Assembly: GCF_040529335.1 (NCBI RefSeq)
Contig: NZ_CP159534.1
Location: 5,208,001 to 5,272,000, forward strand
Reading direction: 5' to 3'
From: Streptomyces sp. HUAS MG91
GTDB lineage: Bacteria; Actinomycetota; Actinomycetes; Streptomycetales; Streptomycetaceae
DNA length: 64,000 nt
The translations under genes were made by a program, and so were the position numbers. Below are positions 25,725 through 34,302 of the stretch, one piece after another (positions within the stretch are counted from its first letter, which is position 1; every line of letters starts with the position of its first letter). A model generated the notes under the pieces. It was not told the DNA's origin. It ran no database searches and saw only the letters and a list, made by a program, of their open reading frames with translations.

Positions 25725-26867
25725 TCAGCCGAGCAGGCGGCGCAGGTTCAGCCGGCCCCACAGCAGGCTCGTCGCGAACGACAGCGCCAGCACCGCGGCG
25801 AGCAGACCGGCCAGGAGCAGCGCCGCCACCGGGCCGCTCAGGTCCGGCGACACCAGCGGCCGCACGATCTCCTCGACGAACAGCACGTGCACCATGTACG
25901 CGCCGAGCGCGGCGCCTGCCAGCTTCTGGAGCAACGGCCGCCACTTCTCCGGGATGTTCACCCGGCTCACCAGCAGCAGTACGCAGATGAACATGACGGC
26001 CACGAACAGGTGGGCGTTGGGGATCACGTAGTGGACCTGCGTGTTGTACCAGAGGCACGCCGCCATGGAGACCGGCAGCAGCACCAGCAGCGCCTTGCGC
26101 CACCGTACGACACCGGCCGGGACGGCGAAGAGCATCGCGCCGCCGACCGCGTACACCAGCGAGTACGTGCTGAACCCCCAGGCCACGGCGGGCATTTCAT
26201 GACCGGTGGTCTCCGTGACGGTGCTCAGCACGCTGGGCAGCACGGCCATCCCGAGCAGCACGGCGCCGAGACCCCACGGCCGCTGCCCCGCCTTGATCAG
26301 CATGGCGAAGGCGAGGAGCACGATGATGGGGATGTACGTGTACATGAACCACAGGTGGTACGCGGGCTCCACCGAACCGACGAGCGAGTCCGCCGCCAGC
26401 TCGGTCATGGGCCGCTCGTTGCGGTCGCGCAGCCAGGCCCACAGCAGATACACGGCGGTCCACGCGAAGAGCGGCACGGTGTTGCGCACGAGCCGCTTCC
26501 ACATGCGGGCGCTGTCCTTCGGCGGCGCGCCCACGAGCACCGCCCAGCCGGCTATCGCGAAGTACATGGGGACGGCGAACGGGTTGATCGCCTCGGCGAC
26601 GTGCCCCGCCCAGTACGTGCCGGAGCCGTTCGCCGGGTCGTTGCCGGTGGAGCGGATGAACTGGGAGCCGACGTGCCCCAGCATGACGATCACGGAGCAC
26701 AGCAGTCGCATCAGGTCGACGTCGAAGCGGTGTTCGCGCTTCGGTGCGGTCACGGCCGGCCGCGCCGGGGCGGCCGCCGCGGTCTCGGGCGGGCTGAGGG
26801 TCGTCTCGGGTTGCACGGCGCGCCTTTCGGGGGCGGGAGGGTGAGGGACGGGAGCGGTGCCGGTCAT
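25725..26867 (-). CDS. membrane acyltransferase (acyltransferase_3 family)
   Basis: 380 residues. After a Pro/Ala-rich cytoplasmic leader come FDVDLMRLLCSVIVMLGHVG, NPFAVPMYFAIAGWAVLVGA and about ten helices. LWFMYTYIPIIVLLAFAMLI and GAYMVHVLFVEEI fit family members that acetylate or otherwise acylate polysaccharides (WecH/OafA-like). The ATG overlaps the preceding polysialyltransferase-like stop by 4 bp, so the gene belongs to the surface-polymer operon. Its substrate is probably the polymer made here. Confidence 0.85.
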   Translation of the reverse strand: MTGTAPVPHPPAPERRAVQPETTLSPPETAAAAPARPAVTAPKREHRFDVDLMRLLCSVIVMLGHVGSQFIRSTGNDPANGSGTYWAGHVAEAINPFAVPMYFAIAGWAVLVGAPPKDSARMWKRLVRNTVPLFAWTAVYLLWAWLRDRNERPMTELAADSLVGSVEPAYHLWFMYTYIPIIVLLAFAMLIKAGQRPWGLGAVLLGMAVLPSVLSTVTETTGHEMPAVAWGFSTYSLVYAVGGAMLFAVPAGVVRWRKALLVLLPVSMAACLWYNTQVHYVIPNAHLFVAVMFICVLLLVSRVNIPEKWRPLLQKLAGAALGAYMVHVLFVEEIVRPLVSPDLSGPVAALLLAGLLAAVLALSFATSLLWGRLNLRRLLG

Positions 26868-28228
26868 CGCCGGGCGGTGCGCCGGACGGTCCTGACGACC
26901 ACGCGCCGGGCCTTGCGCGCCTGGCGCTTCGCGCGGGCCTGCGGTCCGGCGCCGGGCAGGTCGAGTTCGGCCAGCCGCGACTCGGGGAAGCAGCGGGCGG
27001 GCAGTCCCGCGAGGTGCTCGCGCAGATAGGTCTCGGCGTGCTCGCGCGACTGCTCCTGGAGGCCGGGCTGCATGCAGAAGCCGATCGTGCGCACCAGCGG
27101 CGGCAGCGTCGCGGGAGCCTCGCCGACGAGGGCCGCGCTCTCACCGGCCGCCAGGTCGGGTACCACGTGGTCGATGACGGCCAGCGGGATCCGGTTGCTG
27201 TTCTGGTACGGCTTCAGCCGCTCAAGGACCAGCGCCGTCCCGACCCGGCCGACCGGGATGCCGTAGTAGGCCGACGCCGTCACCATCGCCGTGGAGAAGC
27301 AGCCGACGACCAGCTCGGGCCGGGCGTGCGCGTACAGCGTCTCGGCCAGCAGCGGCGCGTCCAGCACGGTGAGCCGGACGCCCGCGTCGGAGGCGGCCTT
27401 GCTCAGCGCCGCCGAGTAGCTGGGCGGCGCGGTCGGGTGCGGCTTGAAGACGACGGAGGTGTGCCCGGCCCGCGCGGCGGCCCCGAGCATCCGCACGTGC
27501 AGATCCTCCTCCTCGGCCGCGCTCAGGATGTTGATCGCCGCGAGGTACTGCCCCAACAGCACGGCCGTGGGCGCCTGTTCGCGTACGGGCGTCAGGCGCG
27601 GGTCGTCGGCGGCCTCCCCGGCGATCTCGTCGAGCACCGCGCGGAACGCGTCGTCCGGCACGATCTCGGGGGCCACGTCGAACTCGGAGAGCAGCAGCGG
27701 GCGCAGCCCCGGCACCAGGTCGAGGTGGAGCAACCGCTGGATGCGCGAGCCGATGGACAGCGGCAGCCGCTCGCGGGTCGGGCCGTAGCTCATCAGGCCG
27801 TCCGCGTACACGTGCACGGCGCTCTCCGAGAAGATCGCCGCCAGCGCGCGCCCGGGGTTGACCTGGATCGACTCGACGGCGAGCTCGACCTTCTCGCGCG
27901 GGTCGATGTCCCAGGCGAGGCGGAACGCCCGCTGCCACAGCGTCGCGTCGTCGCCGCGCGGGCCCCAGACGCTGGGGTGGTGCGGGCGGATCGCCTCGTT
28001 CCAGCTGACCACGTGGTCGAAGCGGCGGACGATCGGCTCGTAGCCGTGCATCTCGTCGAGGCGCAGCGCGGCCTCCGGCACGGTCGCGTTCTGCGAGACG
28101 AGCAGGATGCGCCGGTGGTCCTCGCGCGGGCCGAACCGTCCCGCGTCGAGCGCGGCGGCCAGCGTGGCCGCTCCGTACAGGGTCGAGACCTGGAAGATCT
28201 GGGTGGTGCGGTGAGTCCTGTGAAGCAT
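26864..28228 (-). CDS. polysialyltransferase-family glycosyltransferase, copy 1
   Basis: 454 residues. TTQIFQVSTLYGAATLAAAL opens the alpha-2,8-polysialyltransferase (POLYST) type fold. HVYADGLMSYGPTRERLPL, LHLDLVPGLRPLLLSEFDV, VVFKPHPTAPPSYSAAL and LVVGCFSTAMVTASAYYGIP (donor-binding half) are strongly shared with the gene at 32971. It probably transfers Kdn or another nonulosonate from CMP-sugar to the growing wall polymer in the cytoplasm. It starts 3 bp after the GT2 stop and is coupled to the acyltransferase. Confidence 0.75.
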   Translation of the reverse strand: MLHRTHRTTQIFQVSTLYGAATLAAALDAGRFGPREDHRRILLVSQNATVPEAALRLDEMHGYEPIVRRFDHVVSWNEAIRPHHPSVWGPRGDDATLWQRAFRLAWDIDPREKVELAVESIQVNPGRALAAIFSESAVHVYADGLMSYGPTRERLPLSIGSRIQRLLHLDLVPGLRPLLLSEFDVAPEIVPDDAFRAVLDEIAGEAADDPRLTPVREQAPTAVLLGQYLAAINILSAAEEEDLHVRMLGAAARAGHTSVVFKPHPTAPPSYSAALSKAASDAGVRLTVLDAPLLAETLYAHARPELVVGCFSTAMVTASAYYGIPVGRVGTALVLERLKPYQNSNRIPLAVIDHVVPDLAAGESAALVGEAPATLPPLVRTIGFCMQPGLQEQSREHAETYLREHLAGLPARCFPESRLAELDLPGAGPQARAKRQARKARRVVVRTVRRTARR

Positions 28229-28231
28229 GGG

Positions 28232-29197
28232 TCAGGCAGCCTTCCGCCCGTCACGCAGGCGGCTGAGGATGCGGCTCCGCTTGCTGTCGATCGATCTGAG
28301 GGTCTCCTCCAGCACCTCTTCGGGCATCCGGTGGAGGGCGGCGCGGGCCTCGCGGCGCAGCCGCCGGGCCGCCGTGGTGTCGTACTCGTCCGCCTTGGCC
28401 AGGTGGAAGGCGATCATCGCGCAGTACGTGCGGACGGCCTTGGGAAGGAAGCGGTCGGCCTCGGGGTCGTTCTTCACGTCCTCCAGCAGGAGGTCGTAGG
28501 CCGGGATGAAGTCGAGCTGGCGGTCGTCCTTGATCTGGGTCAGGGAGGTCGCCACGCCCCGCCGGTAGAAGATGCCGTGCAGGCCCACGGCCGCGTACGT
28601 CCGTGCCTTCAGGTGCAGCCGCCAGATCCACAACCGGTCCTCTGCGGTGCGCAGTTGGGTCGCGAAGCGCATCCCGCCGTCGGCGAAGAGATGCCCGCTG
28701 TAGATGCCCGCCCAGACGAAGGGATAGTCGACCATCGTCTCGCGGTGGGCCGGCGCGATGCCGTCCCGGGTGTCGAACACGGTGTCGCGGGCGCCGGCCG
28801 GCGGTCTTCGCACGACCCGGTCCCGGCCGGTGGCCTGGACGTGGTCGGTACGGGCGAAGTCGCAGCCCAACCCCTGTATTCGGTCGACCAGTTCGGGCAG
28901 GTAGCCGGGCGCGTACCAGTCGTCGCCGTCGAGGAACGTCAGGTAGTCGCCGTGCGCCGCGTCGATGCCGGTGTTGCGGGCCTGGGCGATGCCCCGGTTC
29001 TCCTCGTGGCGCAGCACCCGGGCGTTGGGGAGTTTCCGCGTCCAGCGGTCGATGATCTCCGGAGTGGCGTCCGTGGAGCAGTCGTCGACGATCAGGAACT
29101 CGAAGTCGGGGTGCACGTTGCCGACCAGACTCCGCAGGGTGCTCTCGGCGAAGGCCCCCACATTGTGCATGGGGACGATGACGGAAAGTATCGGCAC
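28232..29197 (-). CDS. GT2 glycosyltransferase, copy 1
   Basis: About 321 residues. The GT-A domain opens with VPILSVIVPMHNVGAFAEST, has FLIVDDCSTDATPEII and the metal-binding DxD in YLTFLDGDDWYAPGYLPELV. The C-terminal half (AEDRLWIWRLHLKARTYAAV, FYRRGVATSLTQI) is shared with the copy at 34302. The start at GTG 29197 has GGAG 8 nt upstream. It is paired with a POLYST-like gene, as is its paralogue. The 106-bp gap upstream is comparatively A/T-rich and may hold an internal promoter. Confidence 0.88.
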   Translation of the reverse strand: MPILSVIVPMHNVGAFAESTLRSLVGNVHPDFEFLIVDDCSTDATPEIIDRWTRKLPNARVLRHEENRGIAQARNTGIDAAHGDYLTFLDGDDWYAPGYLPELVDRIQGLGCDFARTDHVQATGRDRVVRRPPAGARDTVFDTRDGIAPAHRETMVDYPFVWAGIYSGHLFADGGMRFATQLRTAEDRLWIWRLHLKARTYAAVGLHGIFYRRGVATSLTQIKDDRQLDFIPAYDLLLEDVKNDPEADRFLPKAVRTYCAMIAFHLAKADEYDTTAARRLRREARAALHRMPEEVLEETLRSIDSKRSRILSRLRDGRKAA

Positions 29198-29312
29198 GCG
29201 TGCCACTCCAAAGATCCAAAGAAATGTTCGAGCCTGGAACAGGTCGTGCCACAGGTTATGGATGTTCCTGGTGTGAACGGTGACCGGAGAAGCGCTGTTG
29301 AGTGAACTCTGA

Positions 29313-31547
29313 TTACGTGCCAGATGAACTGTCGGAACTCCGGAAGATCCCGCGCAGTTCGGCGATGTTCGCCTGCGTCGTCTTCCACAGGAGTTCCTGC
29401 GCGGCGCGCACGTCGGCCACGGCGGCGTCGTGGTCGTCGAGGACCGCCGCCGCCCGCTCCGCCAGCCGCGGTCCGAGCTCCCGGTCGTGCACCGAGAGAC
29501 CCCAGTCCGGACGGTCGATGTCCGACAGGAAGTACGCGAGCTTCGGATGGGACACGAGGCTGAGGATCGGGGTGCCGCAGCCGAACGGGATCATGCCCGC
29601 GTGCCCGCGCATCCCGATCACCAGGCGCGCCCGGCGGTACAGATCGCGGATCGCGTCGTTCGACAGCGCGTAGAGCCGGTCGACGGGCAGGCTCAGGCCG
29701 TGCTCGCGCCGCAGGTCGTGCACGAACTTCTCGTCGGCCGGCATGTGGGCCGCGTACCGCACCTCGGCCCGCCCGCGCAGCTCCCGCAGCGCGCCCGCCA
29801 TCTCGGCCAGGAAGTGACCGTAGTCGTGGCCGAAGCGCAGCCCGGCCCGGTCGTACGCGCAGTTGACGAGGACGGTGTCGGAGCGCGGCACCCGCCCGGC
29901 GGGCGGCACGAGCAGATCGGCCACCGTGGTCGGGCACGGCTGGTGGCGCACCCGGTCCCGCAGCTCCTCGGGCAGCAGCTCCCGTACCCGGTCGATCGAG
30001 CCGTGGTTGCGCAGCCCGAAGAACGCCGACCGCTCCACGAGCACCCGCAGGCTCTCGGCGAACCGGGTCCTGCGGTACTGCTGCCCGTCGAACACGTTGT
30101 AGCCGACCGCGAACACCGCGAGCGGCGCCGTGAGCCGGCCCAGGAGCGCGTCCGGCACGTTCCACTGCCAGTGGCTGTTGCTGTTGGGCGAGGTGTCCGG
30201 CAGGAAGAGCCCGCCGCCGCCCACGACCACACCGCGCCGCGCGTTCAGCCGCTCCAGCGCCTCCTCGTCCACCAGGAGGTGCGCGTGCCGCTGGTACCAG
30301 TGGCGCGGGCCCGTGTCCGTACCGAAGCACTGGCGGACGGCCTCGGGCAGCACCTTGTCGCCCGCGTTCTCGTTGCCCTCCGCGAACAGCGCGACGTGCG
30401 CGAGCTGTTCGGACGCCGGCCCCGCGGCGGGTTCCGTGCCCGGTTCGGCGCGAGGTTCCTCGCGTGTACGTACGTACCAGCTGTGGCACCCGGCGTCGGT
30501 CGGGTCGGCGGTCAGGCCCTGCCGGGCGTACGCGTGCGCGTCCGCCTCCCGGCCGCACAGCCAGGCGAGCCGGGCGAGCTGCGCGAAGGCGCGGGGCGCG
30601 GTGTCGGGGGAGGCGGCGGCCAGCAGCAGATGGGTCTCCGCCTCCGCGTAGCGGGACAGCGCCATCAGGCACAGCCCCAGCGTCTCGTGGCAGCGCGGCG
30701 CGTCCGCCCGGTCGTCGAGCACCGGGGCGAGCACCGCGACGGCCTCGTCGTAGCGGCCCTGCTGCCGGTACACGTCGGCGACCGTGCGGGCCAGATCGAG
30801 GGAGGGCCGGGTCTCCAGGAGCGGCGGCGCGAGGTGCGCGACCAGCTCGGGGTGCTTGCCGCCGGGCAGTGCCCTGAACGCGGCCCGGAACGCGTCGTCG
30901 TCCAGCTCGAAACGGGCCCGCGCCTCGGCGGCCGGACCGTAGCCGGGCGCGTCCGGCGGATGGCTGAAGTGCAGCACCGCGACCTGCGGGGGCACCGGAA
31001 GACCGTCGTGCAGGCGGCGGGTGAGGAAGTCGTAGCGCGCGTCGACGGGCACCACGGCGTCGGCCGCGAGCACGGTGTCCCGCGCCTCCTCCGCCTCCTC
31101 TGCTTCCTCCACGTCTGCGCGCTGCACCACCAGCAGCCCGTCGGGCAGCACCGAGCGCCGCTCGGCGCCGGACGCGTCGCACCACACCTGCGGGACGGCC
31201 GCCACCCCGCGCCGCAGCCGCAGCAGTTCACCGAGGTCGCCGAGGACGACCATCGCCGGGTCGAGCGCGATCACGGTGTCGTGGTCCGGCAGCCGGAACA
31301 CCTCCGCCCGCGTCTCCGCGCGGCGCGTGCGCAGCCGGGGATGCAGCCGCCGCAGCCCGTCGAACTCGGCGTCGGCGAGCCCGGGATGGAGCACCACCAC
31401 GTCCTCGCACACGCCCGGATTGGTGAGCACCAGGCTGCGCAGCAGGGTGGCCACGGCGGGCAGCGTGCCGGTGTCGGCATGGACGGCGAACGCGATCCGC
31501 CGCTTGCCGGTGACGGCGCTGCGGTCGTCGGCGCGGGAGTGGGTCAT
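29313..31547 (-). CDS. fused GT8-like / TPR / polysaccharide pyruvyltransferase
   Basis: 744 residues with three parts. Residues about 15-230 look like a sugar-transferase-type domain (IAFAVHADTGTLPAVATLLR, DTVIALDPAMVVLGDLGELL). Residues about 255-365 are TPR-type helices (VADVYRQQGRYDEAVAVLAP, ETLGLCLMALSRYAEAETHL). Residues about 395-715 form a CsaB-like pyruvyltransferase (NENAGDKVLPEAVRQCFGTD, GVVVGGGGLFLPDTSP, VIGMRGHAGMIPFGCGTPIL). Pyruvyl ketals on wall polymers anchor S-layer-type proteins in other Gram-positives. The ATG at 31547 overlaps the upstream stop. Domain one is a tentative reading. Confidence 0.78.
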   Translation of the reverse strand: MTHSRADDRSAVTGKRRIAFAVHADTGTLPAVATLLRSLVLTNPGVCEDVVVLHPGLADAEFDGLRRLHPRLRTRRAETRAEVFRLPDHDTVIALDPAMVVLGDLGELLRLRRGVAAVPQVWCDASGAERRSVLPDGLLVVQRADVEEAEEAEEARDTVLAADAVVPVDARYDFLTRRLHDGLPVPPQVAVLHFSHPPDAPGYGPAAEARARFELDDDAFRAAFRALPGGKHPELVAHLAPPLLETRPSLDLARTVADVYRQQGRYDEAVAVLAPVLDDRADAPRCHETLGLCLMALSRYAEAETHLLLAAASPDTAPRAFAQLARLAWLCGREADAHAYARQGLTADPTDAGCHSWYVRTREEPRAEPGTEPAAGPASEQLAHVALFAEGNENAGDKVLPEAVRQCFGTDTGPRHWYQRHAHLLVDEEALERLNARRGVVVGGGGLFLPDTSPNSNSHWQWNVPDALLGRLTAPLAVFAVGYNVFDGQQYRRTRFAESLRVLVERSAFFGLRNHGSIDRVRELLPEELRDRVRHQPCPTTVADLLVPPAGRVPRSDTVLVNCAYDRAGLRFGHDYGHFLAEMAGALRELRGRAEVRYAAHMPADEKFVHDLRREHGLSLPVDRLYALSNDAIRDLYRRARLVIGMRGHAGMIPFGCGTPILSLVSHPKLAYFLSDIDRPDWGLSVHDRELGPRLAERAAAVLDDHDAAVADVRAAQELLWKTTQANIAELRGIFRSSDSSSGT

Positions 31548-32803
31548 CGCAGGGCGATCCTCATCGTGCTGTCGTCTCGTAGCGTCGAGTGGGCCTCGAC
31601 CCACGCGGCCTCCGCCGGGCGCAGCGCACCGGCGCCGGCCGTCCGGAAGCCGATGAGGTCGAGGCGGGGGCCGGCGTCCAGGAAGTCAAGGAGGCGCAGG
31701 ACCGTGAAGGCGGTGCTCGCGTCCTCGCCCCACACGGACTCGCCGAGCAGCGCGGGGTCGGTCAGCGGGCGGCGCAGCGAGACATCGCCGATGTGCTCCT
31801 GCGCGCCGGGCACGAGCCGCTGCCGGACGACCCGGCGCCAGCGCGGGGCCGCCTCGTCGAACACCAGCCGGATGCCGGTCTCCGCGGTCCACGGGGGGCC
31901 GTCCCACGGGGTGGCGCCGCGCGGGGTCACGGCGTGCAGATCGGTACGGGCGCCGGTGCGGAACCCGTCGCAGCGCACCACCACGTCGTAGCCGTCGAGC
32001 GCGCCGCCCGTCCCCTCGTCGCCGCCCGCGACCACGCAGACGCTCTTGCCGGTGAGCAGCGCGCGCAGGCCCGCCACCCCGACCGGCGTCACGGCGTCGG
32101 GCAGTTCGGCGGGCACCGCGTCCCGCTCCACGAGCCGCCGGTAGGCGCCGTACAGCTCCGCGAGGCGGCGCACCGCGGGATCGCCCGCCCCGTCCCGGGC
32201 GAGACGGCGCCGGAGCAGGGCGGCCACCTGCGGGGTGAGTTCGGCGGGCGGCGCGGCGGGGCGGCTCAGGGCGGACCGCAGCCCGGCGCTGTCCTCGGTG
32301 TCGTCGGTCACCAGGGCGGTCAACTCGTCGAGCAGCGCCCGCCGTTGCCGCAGGGTGTCGATCCGGCGGGCGGTGCCCGGGGCGCCGTCGCCGCCCGGGA
32401 CCAGGGCGAGGTAGCGCTCGTAGGACTCCAGCGCCTCGTCGTCGCGGCCGAGCCCGTCCAGCGCCGCGCCGTGCAGCCGCCAGGCCGCCCGGGAGCGCTG
32501 TCGCAGCCGGGTCGCGGTCCCGGCGACGCTCAGGGCCAGCTCGGCCGACGCCTCGCCGCCCGCCTCCAGGGCCCGCTCGCCGACGCCGAGCAGCGCGTCG
32601 AACGGGTCGGCCGCGGGGCCGTCGACGGAGGCCGTCAGGGTGCCGATCGCCTGGGTGAGCCGGGTCTGGCGGGGGATCAGCGGGCCCGGGGCGCCCTGGG
32701 TCGCGAGATAGGCGCCGCACCGGTGGACGCTGCCCGCGTACAGGGCCGACCTGGCGGCGTCGCGCTGTCGCGCCTTGAACAGTCCCGTCAGGGGGTTCGT
32801 CAT
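31544..32803 (-). CDS. TPR plus sialyltransferase-like (GT29-type) protein
   Basis: 419 residues. The N-terminal half is helical and TPR-like (WRLHGAALDGLGRDDEALES, YERYLALVPGG). From about residue 245, LLTGKSVCVVAGGDEGTGGA, LDGYDVVVRCDGFRTGARTD resembles the GT29 L-motif (conserved Gly-rich turn, then D..V-R-.). The C-terminus has FTVLRLLDFLDAGPRLDLIG. A nonulosonate transferase role fits the neighbours but is inference. The start at ATG 32803 was chosen over an upstream ATG at 32866 because it begins the recognisable sequence and has GGTGAG in front. Confidence 0.6.
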   Translation of the reverse strand: MTNPLTGLFKARQRDAARSALYAGSVHRCGAYLATQGAPGPLIPRQTRLTQAIGTLTASVDGPAADPFDALLGVGERALEAGGEASAELALSVAGTATRLRQRSRAAWRLHGAALDGLGRDDEALESYERYLALVPGGDGAPGTARRIDTLRQRRALLDELTALVTDDTEDSAGLRSALSRPAAPPAELTPQVAALLRRRLARDGAGDPAVRRLAELYGAYRRLVERDAVPAELPDAVTPVGVAGLRALLTGKSVCVVAGGDEGTGGALDGYDVVVRCDGFRTGARTDLHAVTPRGATPWDGPPWTAETGIRLVFDEAAPRWRRVVRQRLVPGAQEHIGDVSLRRPLTDPALLGESVWGEDASTAFTVLRLLDFLDAGPRLDLIGFRTAGAGALRPAEAAWVEAHSTLRDDSTMRIALR

Positions 32804-32935
32804 GCGCTCACCGTTCTTGATCTCTGCCGGTCGTTCCGCCGGAGGCCCGAATGTGCCCCACCGCACGCTGTGCCGGGCGGCTTTCCGGTGGACGGTTGAT
32901 GAACTCTCCCCGCGCCGCCGAAGGCCGCAGGCCTC

Positions 32936-32956
32936 TCAGGGGCGCGGGGAACTGCG
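32936..32956. repeat. single arm of the dispersed palindromic repeat
   Basis: TCAGGGGCGCGGGGAACTGC lies in the 167-bp space between two operon genes. It is the right arm of the elements at 40250-40407 and 45041-45140, without a matching left arm. Confidence 0.5.
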
Positions 32957-32970
32957 GGACCGGCGCCGGG

Positions 32971-34302
32971 TCACCCCTTGACCGACCGCCACGTCCGCCG
33001 GGCCCGCCGCGCCACGCGCCGCGCCGTGGAGTTGCGGGGCAGAAAGCCCAGGCGCTGCGGGATGCCGCCGGGCAGCCCGAGCACGGTCAGCCGGCGCCGC
33101 TTGAAGTACCGCTGGACACGGGAGTCGAAGTGCTGGGACAGGAAACGCTCGGCCGCCGGGCGCAGCGCGGGCAGCACCTGCGGCTGCATCGCGAAGCTCA
33201 CCGCGGTGACGAGCCCCTCCAGCAGCTTGGGCGGCAGCGGGTCGGCCGGCGTCTCCGCCTCCAGGTCGGGCAGCAGCGCGTCGGCGAGGACGACCGGGAT
33301 CCGGTTGCTGTTCTGGAACGGCGCCAGCCGGTCGAGCAGCGTCCCGGTCCCGAGCCGGGCGACGGGCAGCCCGTAGAACGCGGACGCGGTGAACAGCGCC
33401 GTCGAGAAGCAGCCGACGACCAGCGCGGGCCGCGCCCGGGCGAACAGCACCTCGGCGAGGACCGGCTCGTCGATCACCGTGAGGTCGACATCGAGCCGCT
33501 CCGCCTCGGCCGCCAGAGCCAGTTCGTAGTCGGCCGGGGCCATCGGGTGCGGCTTGAAGACCAGGGAGCGGTGGCCGCGCGCGACGGCCCCGCGCATCAT
33601 CCGCACGTGCAGCCGGGTCTCCTCGGCGGGCGTGAGGATGTCCAGGGCGGACAGGTACTGGCCGAGCAGCAGCGCGGCCCCGTCGGGCACCGCGGGCACC
33701 TCGCCGCTCGCGCCCGTCAGGCCGCCCAGCACCTTCAGGAAGTTCTCGGCGGGCACGATCTCCGGCCGGACACCGAACTCGCTGAGCAGCACGGGCTTGA
33801 GCCCGGGCACCAGATCCAGGTGGAGCAGCCGCCGCACGCGCGTGCCGACCAGCGGGTCGATCTTGTTGCGGGTGGGGCCGTAGCTCATCAGCCCGTCCGC
33901 GTACGCGTGGATCGGCGCACCGGTGAAGATCTGGGCGAACCCCAGCGCCGGATTGACCTGGAGGGATTCCAGGACCAGTTCGAGCCGGTCGTCGCCGAGC
34001 CGCCACAGCCCGCGCAGATACCGCTCCAGGAGCGGGATGTCGTCCTGGCGCGGGCTCCAGGCCGCCGGGTGCAGCGGGCTGATGGCGTCGTTGAAGCAGA
34101 GCACGTCGTCGAAGTGCTTGCGCAGCGCGCCGAACCCGGGCATCTCGTGGACGGGCGTCGACGTCTCGGGCACCGCGGCGTTGTTGAACACCAGCAGGAT
34201 GCGCCGGTCCGGTTCGCTGAAGCGGTCCGCCTCGATCGCGGCGGCCAGCGTGGCCGCGCCGTACAGCGTGGAGGCGCAGAAGATCTGGGTGGTACGGGGC
34301 AT
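32971..34302 (-). CDS. polysialyltransferase-family glycosyltransferase, copy 2
   Basis: 443 residues, paralogue of the 26864 protein: RTTQIFCASTLYGAATLAAA, HAYADGLMSYGPTRNKI, LVFKPHPMAPADYELAL and LVVGCFSTALFTASAFYGLP are at equivalent places. It probably adds nonulosonate residues of a second linkage. The C-terminus is very basic (ARRVARRARRTWRSVKG), as in copy 1, suggesting membrane association. The start ATG overlaps the GT2 stop by one base; the reading frame upstream is open but unrelated. Confidence 0.75.
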   Translation of the reverse strand: MPRTTQIFCASTLYGAATLAAAIEADRFSEPDRRILLVFNNAAVPETSTPVHEMPGFGALRKHFDDVLCFNDAISPLHPAAWSPRQDDIPLLERYLRGLWRLGDDRLELVLESLQVNPALGFAQIFTGAPIHAYADGLMSYGPTRNKIDPLVGTRVRRLLHLDLVPGLKPVLLSEFGVRPEIVPAENFLKVLGGLTGASGEVPAVPDGAALLLGQYLSALDILTPAEETRLHVRMMRGAVARGHRSLVFKPHPMAPADYELALAAEAERLDVDLTVIDEPVLAEVLFARARPALVVGCFSTALFTASAFYGLPVARLGTGTLLDRLAPFQNSNRIPVVLADALLPDLEAETPADPLPPKLLEGLVTAVSFAMQPQVLPALRPAAERFLSQHFDSRVQRYFKRRRLTVLGLPGGIPQRLGFLPRNSTARRVARRARRTWRSVKG

